A stretch of DNA of 59,218 bases. Source: JBPCNH01 sp051001455 (GTDB taxonomy: Bacteria; Actinomycetota; CADDZG01; WHSQ01). The stretch is from NCBI GenBank assembly GCA_051001455.1, contig JBPCNH010000002.1, positions 1 to 59,218 on the forward strand, read 5' to 3'. The notes under the pieces are model-generated. The model saw only the letters and a list, made by a program, of their open reading frames with translations, was not told the DNA's origin and ran no database searches. The number at the start of each line of letters is the position of its first letter. The stretch's first letter is position 1. A program made the translations under genes and the position numbers. This document shows, piece by piece, positions 17,309 through 25,659 of this stretch.

Positions 17309-18538
17309 TCAGGTGGTGTCCCGAGGGCAATGACGGGGCCGCGGTTTCTGTTTCGGATCCGGGTGTCCCCCCAGTCCGACTTCGATCTTGCACGCGTCCC
17401 ACGGGTGCTGGCCCCGGCCCGCCTCGATGATCTCGACGTCGGAGCCGGTCACTTTCAGATAGGTGTATGCGGCGTTGTCTTTCTCGTTGGACTCACGGAT
17501 GCCTTTCACGGGGTCCGCATCCATCTGCACGACATAGTGTCCGTCACCGTTCAGGCCAAAGTCGATGTAGTTGCCCGGACGGTCCCACTCGTAGATGTCC
17601 GCCCATCCCGGTCCGAGCCCGATCCCGAAGCGCGCCCACACCGGATAGAAGGTGTCCCAGTCCCGCAGTAACTCCTCGCGGTGTGCGAACCCTTTGGTCC
17701 TAGGTTCGCCCGACTCTTCCATCGCCCCCGTCTTGGTGTCGAGGACCTTGAAGAGCTGCACGCCTACCGCAGCATCGTGGTGGTAGTGGCCGTGGGTCTT
17801 GTGATACTTCGCCGTGCCGGCGGGACGGTCGAAATGGGTTTCGTCGGCACGCTGGATCCTCTGGAAGAGAGGCCTGTCCGGTCCGACGCTTCCGCCTTCG
17901 TGGAAGAGCTGTAGCGGACCGAGGCCGGTGTTGCGGACGCCGAACGCGAACCGCAAGCAGCGGATGGCGCCTTCCTCGACATGCTCCTCGGGATGGCAGG
18001 ACGCGCGTCCCCCGGTGTCGGCTCCCTGAGGCGGGTCGCCGAACCCGCCGTTCGTGACGGGGAACATGAAACTTGCCTCATGCGGCGGCAGCACCTGCAG
18101 GTTGGGAAGGACGGGGCCGTTATTCGTTCCGAGGCCGGGTAGCCGTTCCTCGAGCTTGGCGCGCACCCGGAAATCCGTATCGTCCGCGTCGTTCGCCGTG
18201 ACCGTGAGGGTGTACCGCCCGCGTTCTGGGTCTTTGATCAGCACCTCGTTCGAGTAGATGCCGACGGGAGCCGAAACCCTTCCGTTGCCGGACCCCGAGA
18301 TCTCTAGGGTGAAGCCGTCATCCACCTCCGGATGATCGATCCCGATCCGGAGCCGCACCCCGGGCTCATCTATCTTGAATCCATAGGTCCAAGGACCCGG
18401 GGACCGGTCGACCTGGGGGCCGGTCCAGAACAGTGCCCGGCCGGGACGAAGCGTCGGCACCTGAGCGCCGGCAGGGTCGGCCGGAGCGTGAGTGAATACC
18501 AAAGCGAGAGCCAGCAAGAAGTGAGGGAAGAACCGCAT
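17309..18538 (-). CDS. Secreted lysyl oxidase-like protein
   Basis: The 409-aa product begins with a signal peptide (MRFFPHFLLALALVFTHAPA). After a beta-rich N-terminal domain (about 30-150), residues 155-385 resemble the lysyl oxidase domain: LPNLQVLPP, CLRFAFGVRNTGLGPLQL and the His cluster YHKTHGHYHHD, which fits the copper site of lysyl oxidase, then a domain ending in DNAAYTYLKV. Eukaryotic lysyl oxidases oxidise lysine side chains to aldehydes; bacterial homologues are largely uncharacterised. Whether the cofactor-forming Lys and Tyr exist here was not established. The tail is basic and proline-rich. Confidence 0.75.
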   Translation of the reverse strand: MRFFPHFLLALALVFTHAPADPAGAQVPTLRPGRALFWTGPQVDRSPGPWTYGFKIDEPGVRLRIGIDHPEVDDGFTLEISGSGNGRVSAPVGIYSNEVLIKDPERGRYTLTVTANDADDTDFRVRAKLEERLPGLGTNNGPVLPNLQVLPPHEASFMFPVTNGGFGDPPQGADTGGRASCHPEEHVEEGAIRCLRFAFGVRNTGLGPLQLFHEGGSVGPDRPLFQRIQRADETHFDRPAGTAKYHKTHGHYHHDAAVGVQLFKVLDTKTGAMEESGEPRTKGFAHREELLRDWDTFYPVWARFGIGLGPGWADIYEWDRPGNYIDFGLNGDGHYVVQMDADPVKGIRESNEKDNAAYTYLKVTGSDVEIIEAGRGQHPWDACKIEVGLGGHPDPKQKPRPRHCPRDTT

Positions 18539-18650
18539 GGTTTGAGATACGCCATCGATCCGTCATGCCCTGCTGTGTAAGGTCTTGTTAGCGAGGCCCC
18601 GGAAGACTTCGGCCGTTGGCCGGCGACGGGCCCCTTGAAGGAGGAATGCC

Positions 18651-20270
18651 GTGGCCGATCAGCCTGAGGCCGCGCCCGCCCAGGAGCGCGCCGTCACTTA
18701 CACCTACGAGGGTCCTTCGATGCGCGAGGCGGTCGAAGCACTCGAGGCGAAGAAGGACAAGTTCCGGGAGATGGGCGGCGCCGAGCGGGTGCAGCGCCAG
18801 CACGATGCCGGGAAACTGACCGCCCGGGAGCGGGTGGACATGTTGTTCGATAGCGGCACCTTCGTCGAGCACGGCCTTCTGGCGCACCATCAGTCGCAGT
18901 CTCCGCAGATGCAAGGGAAGCACACGCCCGCAGACGGTGTGGTGTGCGGGGTCGGCAAGATAGAAGGCCGTCCGGCTGCAGTGATCGCCTACGACTTCAC
19001 CGTGATGGCCGGCTCTATGGGCATGGTCACCGAGCTCAAGGCGACGCGCATGCGCGAGCTGGCATTGCGCGAGCGGATGCCGCTCGTGTGGTTGATCGAT
19101 TCCGCCGGAGCGCGGATCCAAGAAGCAACCGGGTCGATGTTCGCTCGCACGGGTGATCTTTTCCGTGAGCAGGTGGTGATGAGCGGCGTCGTTCCGCAGG
19201 TCGCCGCGATGATGGGGCCCGGCGCGGCGGGCACCGCATACATACCGGGACTCGCCGACTTCGTGCCGATGGTCAAGGGCAACTCGAACATGGCCCTCGC
19301 TGGGCCGCACCTCGTAAAGGCTGCTGTGGGTGAGGACGTAACCGCGGAAGATATGGGTGGGTCCAAGATCCACTGCAAGATCTCCGGCGTGGCAGACCTG
19401 GAAGTAGCCGACGACGTCGCGTGTATCGAAGCCGTGCGGAAGTACCTCTCCTACTTCCCTTCGAGCAACCTGGAGGCCCCTCCGGTAACGATGACGGAGG
19501 ATCTTTCGGACCGGCGCGCCGAAGAGCTATACGACATCGTTCCGGCGAACCCCCGTCAGGCATACGACGTCTACAAGGTCATCAGCGCGATCACCGACGA
19601 CGGTGACTTCTTCCCGATGAAACCTGATTGGGCGCGCAATGTGGTCACCGGATTCGCCCGCATGGGTGGCATGCCGGTCGGCATCGTCGCCAACCAGCCG
19701 AAGTTCCTCGGCGGCGCGCTCGATGTGAACGGCGCGGACAAGGCAGCGCGCTTCGTGTGGCTCTGCGATGCCTACGAGATCCCGCTCTTGTTCCTGATGG
19801 ATTGTCCCGGATTCCTGGTCGGAAGCGCCGTCGAGAAGCAGGGCATCATCCGGCATGGAGCCAAGATGCTATTCGCTGTCGCCGAGGCCACCGTGCCCAA
19901 GATCACCGTGGTGATGCGCAAGGGTTACGGCGCCGGCTACTACGTGATGAACGGGCGGGCGTACGAGCCGGACCTGATCGTCGCGTGGCCGACCGCAGAG
20001 ATCTCGGTCATGGGACCCGAAGGAGCCGTCAATATCATCTTCCGCAAGCAGATCGAGGCGCTGCCGGAGGAGGACCAGGCCGCGGCGCGCAACAATATGG
20101 TTGCGATGATCAGAGAGCAGATCGCCCCCGAGATCGCGGCAGGATGGTCCTTCATCGACGACCTGATCGACCCCGCCGAGACCCGAAAGGTCGTCTGCCG
20201 GGCACTCGAAAGCTCCGCGACGAAGACGGTAGAGCGTCCCTGGCGCAAGCATGGGGTCCTTCCCGTTTGA
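18651..20270 (+). CDS. Acyl-CoA carboxylase beta (carboxyltransferase) subunit
   Basis: This 539-aa carboxyltransferase moves the carboxyl group from carboxybiotin to an acyl-CoA such as propionyl- or methylcrotonyl-CoA. Visible features: MGGAERVQRQHDAGKLTARER, LIDSAGARIQE, PGAAGTAYIPG and, in the C-terminal half, MDCPGFLVGSAVEKQGIIRHG and KGYGAGYYVMNGRA. The start is GTG 18651 behind AAGGAGGA. The biotin carboxylase subunit is not nearby, but a biotin-carrier gene lies 1.7 kb downstream. The substrate is uncertain, as the pocket residue was not analysed. Confidence 0.9.
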   Translation: MADQPEAAPAQERAVTYTYEGPSMREAVEALEAKKDKFREMGGAERVQRQHDAGKLTARERVDMLFDSGTFVEHGLLAHHQSQSPQMQGKHTPADGVVCGVGKIEGRPAAVIAYDFTVMAGSMGMVTELKATRMRELALRERMPLVWLIDSAGARIQEATGSMFARTGDLFREQVVMSGVVPQVAAMMGPGAAGTAYIPGLADFVPMVKGNSNMALAGPHLVKAAVGEDVTAEDMGGSKIHCKISGVADLEVADDVACIEAVRKYLSYFPSSNLEAPPVTMTEDLSDRRAEELYDIVPANPRQAYDVYKVISAITDDGDFFPMKPDWARNVVTGFARMGGMPVGIVANQPKFLGGALDVNGADKAARFVWLCDAYEIPLLFLMDCPGFLVGSAVEKQGIIRHGAKMLFAVAEATVPKITVVMRKGYGAGYYVMNGRAYEPDLIVAWPTAEISVMGPEGAVNIIFRKQIEALPEEDQAAARNNMVAMIREQIAPEIAAGWSFIDDLIDPAETRKVVCRALESSATKTVERPWRKHGVLPV

Positions 20271-20298
20271 GCCCGTTGCCGAGGACCCTCGTGCGGGC
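20271..20298 (+). terminator. Hairpin after the carboxylase gene
   Basis: GCCCG at 20271-20275 pairs with CGGGC at 20294-20298, with an inner CGAG/CTCG pairing. It starts right after the TGA stop. No T-run follows. Confidence 0.4.
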
Positions 20299-20386
20299 AC
20301 GGGACGTCACCCCGTGGACGAGGTTGAGATGGAGCCTCGTACTGCTGGCAGGGGTCGTCGTTTACGGTACCGGCACCAGTAGCTAG
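20291..20386 (+). CDS. Possible 31-aa membrane peptide or truncated channel start
   Basis: A GTG-initiated frame encodes VRARDVTPWTRLRWSLVLLA followed by GVVVYGTGTSS and a TAG. One membrane helix is evident and the pattern resembles the first transmembrane segment of bacterial two-helix potassium channels, but it stops where the pore would follow. No ribosome binding site is visible, the start lies in a hairpin and the end overlaps the convergent upp stop. It could equally be chance. Confidence 0.2.
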   Translation: MRARDVTPWTRLRWSLVLLAGVVVYGTGTSS

Positions 20387-21006
20387 GGGTTGGTTCCGAA
20401 GAGCCTGTCTCCGAAATCGCCCAACCCCGGCATGATGTAAGCGTGTTCGTTGAGTTCGCGGTCGATCGCCGCGGTCACTATGACGACGTCGGGATGCGCC
20501 TTTTCCAGAGCGGCCACTCCTTCGGGTGCGCAGACCACCGACACCATCCGGACATCAGGCGCGCCGGCTTCTTTGACCGACCGCAGTGCCGCTTCAGCCG
20601 AGCCTCCGGTTGCAAGCATCGGGTCTAGTACGAACGTCACCGCGTCGTCCATGCGGGGCATCTTGGCGTAGTACTCCGAAGGCTGGAACGTGGCTTCGTC
20701 GCGCTCGAGACCGAGGTAGCCCACCCGGACCTCTGGGAAGAGCTCCACGACGGCTTCAAGCATCCCGAGCCCCGCGCGCAGTATCGGCACCGCCACGATC
20801 GATCGGGCAAGTACGCGGCCTTCCGTCTCCTCGATGGGTGTCGACACGGTTTGCGTCCGGACCGGCAGGTCTCGGGTTGCCTCGAGCATCAAGACGGCGG
20901 TCAGTCGCTTGGTGAGCGCCCGGAACAGCGCCGGAGGGGTGGTCTCGTCCCGTAGGGCCAGTAGGAGATGTTGAGCAAGGGGATGCTCGACGACGGTGAC
21001 GCTCAT
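20383..21006 (-). CDS. upp: Uracil phosphoribosyltransferase
   Basis: This 207-aa salvage enzyme converts uracil and PRPP to UMP. Evidence: the N-terminal VVEHPLAQHLLLALRDETT typical of Upp, VPILRAGLGMLEAV, and the PRPP-binding loop FVLDPMLATGGSAEAAL. The C-terminal AAIDRELNEHAYIMPGLGDF is the uracil-binding segment. The length is standard. It is divergent from the BKACE gene across 47 bp, so the two promoters lie back to back. Confidence 0.95.
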   Translation of the reverse strand: MSVTVVEHPLAQHLLLALRDETTPPALFRALTKRLTAVLMLEATRDLPVRTQTVSTPIEETEGRVLARSIVAVPILRAGLGMLEAVVELFPEVRVGYLGLERDEATFQPSEYYAKMPRMDDAVTFVLDPMLATGGSAEAALRSVKEAGAPDVRMVSVVCAPEGVAALEKAHPDVVIVTAAIDRELNEHAYIMPGLGDFGDRLFGTNP

Positions 21007-21053
21007 GGCGGCCTTTCTTTAACCAAGTTCCCGAGAGGATAGCCTCTGCCCTC

Positions 21054-21962
21054 ATGACCGCATGTGTGATCACCTGCGCCATCTCCGGCGTCGCCGCCAA
21101 CCGCACCCAGTGCGAAGCCATCCCCTATACGCCCGAGGAATACGCGGCCGAAGCGAGGCGTGCGTACGACGCGGGAGCGTCGGTTGTTCACATCCATGCT
21201 CGTTATCCCGATGGGTCGCCGAGCTTCCGCATCGAGGAATACCGCACGATCACGCAGGCGATCCTGGCGGAGGTACCTGACATCATCATCAACTACTCGA
21301 CCGGCGCGATCGGCGTCTCACTCGAGGAGCGCGTCCACCAGGTGGCGGTGCTCAAGCCCGAGCTCGCGGCCTTGAACATGGGGTCGATGAACTACGCGAA
21401 GTATTCATCCAAGCGCAAGCAGATCATCTTCGACCTTGTCTTCGCTAATCCGTTCGCCGATATCTCCTATCTCCTCGAGCAGATGAACTCGGCCGGCGTG
21501 AAGCCTGAGTGCGAATGTTTCGATACCGGTCACGTGGCGAGCGTCGAGCCGCTGGTCGACATGGGTTTGCTGACGACGCCCATCCAGTTCTCCCTGATCC
21601 TCGGCGTGCTCGGCGGCGCCCCGCCCGATCACCGAACGCTCGCGCACATGGCTTCTCTCGTTCCCGAGGGCAGCACGTGGGAAGTGATAGCGATCTCTCG
21701 TAAACAGTGGGAGCTTGTGAGCGCTGCCTCGGAGCTCGGCGGGAACGTCCGGGTCGGTCTCGAGGACAATTTCTACCTCCCGTCGGGCCAGATGGCTTCC
21801 TCCAACGGGGACCTTGTCGGCGCGGCCGCCGAGCTCGTCGAGAGCTCCGGCCGCTCCGTGGCGACCCCCGCGGAGGCCCGTGCGCACCTCTCGCTTCCGG
21901 ATCCACCCGACCGCAGCGCGTTGAACGAGAGTAGCGAGAGTAAGGAGCAAGAGGTTGGCTGA
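21054..21962 (+). CDS. Beta-keto acid cleavage enzyme (BKACE, DUF849)
   Basis: This 302-aa zinc TIM-barrel enzyme belongs to the 3-keto-5-aminohexanoate cleavage family, which condenses a beta-keto acid with acetyl-CoA to give acetoacetate and a new CoA ester. Family features: ITCAISGVAANR at the N-terminus, VVHIHARYPDG with the zinc HxH pair, INYSTGAIG, LNMGSMNYAK, ECECFDTGH and VGLEDNFYL near the end. The exact keto acid is not predictable. It overlaps by 8 bp with a biotin-carrier gene and is followed by a crotonase, suggesting a small CoA-ester pathway. Confidence 0.9.
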   Translation: MTACVITCAISGVAANRTQCEAIPYTPEEYAAEARRAYDAGASVVHIHARYPDGSPSFRIEEYRTITQAILAEVPDIIINYSTGAIGVSLEERVHQVAVLKPELAALNMGSMNYAKYSSKRKQIIFDLVFANPFADISYLLEQMNSAGVKPECECFDTGHVASVEPLVDMGLLTTPIQFSLILGVLGGAPPDHRTLAHMASLVPEGSTWEVIAISRKQWELVSAASELGGNVRVGLEDNFYLPSGQMASSNGDLVGAAAELVESSGRSVATPAEARAHLSLPDPPDRSALNESSESKEQEVG

Positions 21963-22170
21963 AGAAGTCGTTGCAGAGATGGTCGCTAACGTATGGAAGG
22001 TCTTGGTGAAACCGGGTGACACGGTTGCCGAAGGGGACGCGCTGGCCATCCTCGAGTCTATGAAGATGGAGATCCCCGTTGAGGCGACTGTTTCCGGAAC
22101 GGTATCCGAGGTGGGCGTGACCGAGGGCGGTGTCGTCCAGGAGGGCGACGTCATCGCCGTCATCGGCTAG
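21955..22170 (+). CDS. Biotin carboxyl carrier protein-like, stand-alone
   Basis: This 71-aa biotinyl domain has the biotinylation motif ESMKMEIPV with the target Lys near residue 36, followed by the second half of the lipoyl-like hairpin (EGGVVQEGDVIAVIG). It starts at TTG 21955, inside the end of the BKACE gene, behind AAGGAGCAAGAGG. It would shuttle carboxybiotin between a biotin carboxylase and a carboxyltransferase such as the one at 18.7 kb. Stand-alone carriers of this size are known in some actinobacteria. A biotin carboxylase is not in the window. Confidence 0.9.
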   Translation: MAEEVVAEMVANVWKVLVKPGDTVAEGDALAILESMKMEIPVEATVSGTVSEVGVTEGGVVQEGDVIAVIG

Positions 22171-22179
22171 CCCCAGATC

Positions 22180-22965
22180 GTGGGAACCGTTCGGACGGGT
22201 TACAGCGAGCACATCGCCTACCTGACGCTCGACCGTCCCGAGGCGCGCAACGCTCTCTCCACGCAGATGTGCAGTGATGTCGTGGCCGCACTCGACGAGA
22301 TCGACAACCATCTTCGCGCCCGGGTGGTGATCGTCGAGGGCGAGGGACGGATCTTCTGCTCCGGTGCCGATTTCGCGGCGGTGTCGGGCCCTGCCGGCCT
22401 AGAGTTCCTTCCCGCGTTCGAATCCATGCTGGCGCGGCTCGACAGGTTCAGGCTTCCTACGATCGCTCGTATCCAGGGGGCCGCGATGGGGGGCGGACTA
22501 CAGCTCGCCACGGCCTGCGATTTCCGTCTCGCGGCCGAGGATGCCACTTTGGGGATCCCGTCTTCGCGTCTGGGGATCGTCGTCAATTACGAGAACGTGC
22601 AACGTCTCGTTCTGGTTGCAGGCCTCGCGGTTGCCAAAGAGGTCTTGATGACCGCTCGCTCGTACTCAGCTGCCGAAGCAGCGGAGGCCGGATTGGTGAC
22701 GAGGGTGTGTCCGGCGGCCGACCTACTGGCGATCACGAGGCAGATGGCCGAGGACATCGCGATGCTCGCACCTCTCGGCGTGCAGGGAGCCAAGCGTTCT
22801 CTGATCGCGGTCGGCGACAGGCTGGCCGCCCCGCGCGACCTTCGGGTGACCGCATCTTTCGACGAGATAGATGGGCTGGTAGCGGCAGCGTACCGGTCGG
22901 CCGATCTGCAGGAGGGCATCTCTGCCATGGGACAGAAGCGGGCTCCGAGGTTCGAGGGCCGGTAG
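22180..22965 (+). CDS. Enoyl-CoA hydratase/isomerase family protein
   Basis: This 261-aa crotonase-fold protein starts at GTG 22180. It has LTLDRPEARNALSTQMC, CSGADFAAVSG (oxyanion hole I) and AAMGGGLQLATACDFRLA (oxyanion hole II), and ends GISAMGQKRAPRFEGR. It follows the biotin carrier by 9 bp and probably shares its transcript. The reaction is hydration, isomerisation or another CoA-thioester enolate step. The gene ends two bases before the convergent DUF2203 gene. Confidence 0.88.
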   Translation: MGTVRTGYSEHIAYLTLDRPEARNALSTQMCSDVVAALDEIDNHLRARVVIVEGEGRIFCSGADFAAVSGPAGLEFLPAFESMLARLDRFRLPTIARIQGAAMGGGLQLATACDFRLAAEDATLGIPSSRLGIVVNYENVQRLVLVAGLAVAKEVLMTARSYSAAEAAEAGLVTRVCPAADLLAITRQMAEDIAMLAPLGVQGAKRSLIAVGDRLAAPRDLRVTASFDEIDGLVAAAYRSADLQEGISAMGQKRAPRFEGR

Positions 22966-22967
22966 CG

Positions 22968-23330
22968 TCACAGAGCACGACGTGACGAGAATCCTTCGTC
23001 TCGTCCGTGCCAGTATGCGACCTCGGGCTCGCCCATGCGCCAGCAAAGCCAAACGTCGCTGTCACCGCGTCGGGAGGGGAAGTCGACCAAGCCACTACCG
23101 AGGTCACGCACCTCGATGTTCCAGTCATTCATCCGATCCATCAGCTCCTGCACCCGGGTGAGCGTCTTCTGCCACCGTTCTCTGTGCTTGGAGCCGCCGT
23201 TCGTGACCGCCGCCCCTTCCAGCCGTTCTTGGATCTGCATCGCCAGCTCGTACTTCTCGCGCAGCTCGACCAGGACCGGGGCCAGGTAGGGGAGGAGCTC
23301 GTTGGCTTCGGCGACGGTGTAGGTGGTCAC
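22968..23330 (-). CDS. DUF2203 family protein
   Basis: This 120-aa protein matches the DUF2203 pattern: YTVAEANELLPYLAPVL at the start, a helical middle and the C-terminal VRDLGSGLVDFPS...WLCWRMGEPEVAYWHG. The N-terminal half is probably a coiled or helical hairpin. The function is unknown. Its start overlaps the stop of the metallophosphoesterase gene by 4 bp, so the two are co-translated. Confidence 0.85.
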   Translation of the reverse strand: MTTYTVAEANELLPYLAPVLVELREKYELAMQIQERLEGAAVTNGGSKHRERWQKTLTRVQELMDRMNDWNIEVRDLGSGLVDFPSRRGDSDVWLCWRMGEPEVAYWHGRDEGFSSRRAL

Positions 23331-24016
23331 TCGGCGACCTTGAGGCGGGCCAACAGGCGTGACCTGAGGGGCTCCGGTTGCCGTTTCGCTTCCGCGATCA
23401 CGGCGCGCCGGTCGTATTCCACGCGCCGGTGTTGCCAGCTGATGTCCGGGCCATCTCGGTCGATGATCAGGTAGGACGCGCGTTCTTCATCTTCGGGGAA
23501 CCCCACCGATCCGGTGTTCACGAGGAGCGTTCCTCCCGTGAGGCGCCGGCTGAAGGCATGGTGGACGTGTCCGTAGACGACGAACTTCGCCTGGTCCTCG
23601 AACACGCGGAACTCCTTGGCCGGCGCGTCGGGCATAGGGCCCTGGAAGGGGCTGAGTGGCGTGCCGTGGACGAGGAGGATGGATCCGGCGGGATGGTGTC
23701 CCAGGGGGAGGCTCGCCAGCCAGCGGGCATCTTCTTTCGAGACATCATGGATCGCGGCGAGCTGGTTGAAGATGGCTCGGTCCTCCGGCGTATCGACCGT
23801 CTGAGGATCTCCCGTGATCCAGATGTCGGTGTTGCCCTTGACCGAGGTCCACCCCTCGCTTCGAACGCGCGCGATGCACTCGGAGGCCCATGGCCCGCCC
23901 CAGCCGATGTCGCCACCGCACCAGATCTCGTCGGGGGACTGCGATTCGAGGTCGGTCATCACTGCATCTAGAGCCATCAGATTGCCGTGGATGTCAGACA
24001 GGATCGCGATACGCAA
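23327..24016 (-). CDS. Calcineurin-like metallophosphoesterase (YfcE/MJ0936 type)
   Basis: This 229-aa enzyme carries the metallophosphoesterase motifs: ILSDIHGN (DxH), CGGDIGWGG (GD-x), VKGNTDIW (GNxD in place of GNHD), VHGTPLSP and YGHVHHAFSR (GHxH), with NTGSVGFPED after. Two metal ions hydrolyse a phosphomono- or diester. The natural substrate is unknown. It is cytoplasmic and coupled to the DUF2203 gene by a 4-bp overlap. Confidence 0.9.
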   Translation of the reverse strand: MRIAILSDIHGNLMALDAVMTDLESQSPDEIWCGGDIGWGGPWASECIARVRSEGWTSVKGNTDIWITGDPQTVDTPEDRAIFNQLAAIHDVSKEDARWLASLPLGHHPAGSILLVHGTPLSPFQGPMPDAPAKEFRVFEDQAKFVVYGHVHHAFSRRLTGGTLLVNTGSVGFPEDEERASYLIIDRDGPDISWQHRRVEYDRRAVIAEAKRQPEPLRSRLLARLKVAE

Positions 24017-24116
24017 CGGATGCTCCTTGTCGAGGAGATAGCGCGTGGACGATAGCGCGTGTGGGGCAGGGCGGGGAGCGGAAGGGGTTTCTGGGGCTGC
24101 CCGTACGATTCAGGTA

Positions 24117-25556
24117 ATGGGTACCCTTGCCGACCGCATCATGGCGGTCTCGGACCTTACTCGGGAGCAGGCGGAGCATCTCCGCTCCCTGTGCTCTTCG
24201 TGGCAAGTGCTGGCAGACCTCTCTTTCTCCGATCTCTTCCTCTACGTACCTGCCTCGGCGGGTGACGGGTTCGAGGTGGCGGCGCAACTGCGGCCTTTCA
24301 CCAGCCAGACGCTCTACCCGAGGGACATGGTCGGCATCAGAGTCGATCAGCCGGAGCATCCGATCGTCGAGCGTGCCTTCCGCGAAGGCAGGATCTGGTC
24401 ACAGGAAGCCCCGGTGCTCGTCGACGGCATACCCGTGCGTCTTGATGCACTTCCCGTCCGGCACGAGGGCCGGGTGGTCGGGGTCGTCACCAAAGAGGGG
24501 AGCCCGGGGACGTCGCGCAGGCCGGGGCGCCTGGAGCAGGTTTATCTCGAGGCTGCGGAGCACGTCTCGGTCATGATCGCGGACGGGACCTTCCCGTGGC
24601 CCGGGCGGCCCCCCGGAGAGTGGCCCCGGGTCGGTGACGGGCTGTTTGTTCTCGACGACGACGGTTCGGTGACGTGGGCGTCACCGAACGCCCTATCGGC
24701 GCTCCGCCGGCTCGGCGTCAGTCAGGACGTTCTCGGTTCCGCGCTCGACGCTCTGGGCCTCTCGGACCGGCCGGTGGAACGGGCGCTACATGAGCTGATC
24801 CTCGTCGATGGAGAGATCGCCCGGGGCGATACCTACATCAGGGTGCGGGTGATGCCCTTGATCAGAGACGGAGGCGCGAGGGGCGCCATCGTGTTGGCCA
24901 AGGACGTGACGGAGCTGCGACAGAAGGACCGGCTCATCTCGGTCAAGGATGCGACGATCCGCGAGATCCATCACCGGGTGAAGAACAATCTTCAAACGAT
25001 CGCAAGCTTGTTGCGGCTTCAGGGACGCAGACTCCACTCTGAAGAGGCCAAAGCCGCTCTGCAGGAAAGCGTGTTGCGTATCGGATCGATCGCCCTGGTT
25101 CACGAAACGTTGTCCGAGGATCCATCGGACGTCGCGGAGTTCGGTGAGGTGGCGCGCCGGATCTCGAAGATGGTGGGCGATGGTCTGCTGCTGCCCGAGC
25201 GACACATCTCCATCGAAGTCAATGGCTCCGCAGGTCCACTCGCCGCAGACATCGCCACCCCCCTCGCCGTCACGGTCACCGAGCTGATCCAGAACGCGAT
25301 CGAGCACGCCTTCCCCCCCCAAACGGAGGGAAAGGTGATCGTGGAGCTCGATCGGCGCGCCGACGAGGTCGTCGTGATCGTCACCGACAACGGCGTAGGC
25401 ATAGGGGCTGATGCGCTCCGCGGCTCTCGTCTCGGTCTGCAGATAGTCCGCTCCCTGATCGAGGAGCTGGGGGGGTCCTTCGAGATCCACTCCGATGAAG
25501 GGACCCGGGCGGAAGTCAGGGTCCCGGTGGGGGAAACTGGTAGCGGCATGCGGTAG
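24117..25556 (+). CDS. pdtaS: PdtaS-like sensor histidine kinase
   Basis: This 480-aa soluble kinase resembles PdtaS of mycobacteria, which signals to the RNA-binding antiterminator PdtaR. Residues about 5-150 form the GAF-like domain beginning TLADRIMAVSDLTREQAEHL and containing WQVLADLSFSDL; residues about 175-275 form a PAS domain; the HisKA_2 block follows with IREIHHRVKNNLQTIASLLR (phospho-acceptor His), then an HATPase with ELIQNAIEHAF and TDNGVGIG. The ATG at 24117 is chosen because the domain starts there; a GTG at 24045 is also in frame. PdtaR is not adjacent. Confidence 0.87.
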   Translation: MGTLADRIMAVSDLTREQAEHLRSLCSSWQVLADLSFSDLFLYVPASAGDGFEVAAQLRPFTSQTLYPRDMVGIRVDQPEHPIVERAFREGRIWSQEAPVLVDGIPVRLDALPVRHEGRVVGVVTKEGSPGTSRRPGRLEQVYLEAAEHVSVMIADGTFPWPGRPPGEWPRVGDGLFVLDDDGSVTWASPNALSALRRLGVSQDVLGSALDALGLSDRPVERALHELILVDGEIARGDTYIRVRVMPLIRDGGARGAIVLAKDVTELRQKDRLISVKDATIREIHHRVKNNLQTIASLLRLQGRRLHSEEAKAALQESVLRIGSIALVHETLSEDPSDVAEFGEVARRISKMVGDGLLLPERHISIEVNGSAGPLAADIATPLAVTVTELIQNAIEHAFPPQTEGKVIVELDRRADEVVVIVTDNGVGIGADALRGSRLGLQIVRSLIEELGGSFEIHSDEGTRAEVRVPVGETGSGMR

Positions 25557-25659
25557 AGCGGAACCATCGACAGGGGCTGTGCGTCTCTCGTGGAAAGAGG
25601 GGATACCCCCTGCACGGGAGGACGGAGAGATAGCGATCTATCAGGGGAGCGGAGTCCTT

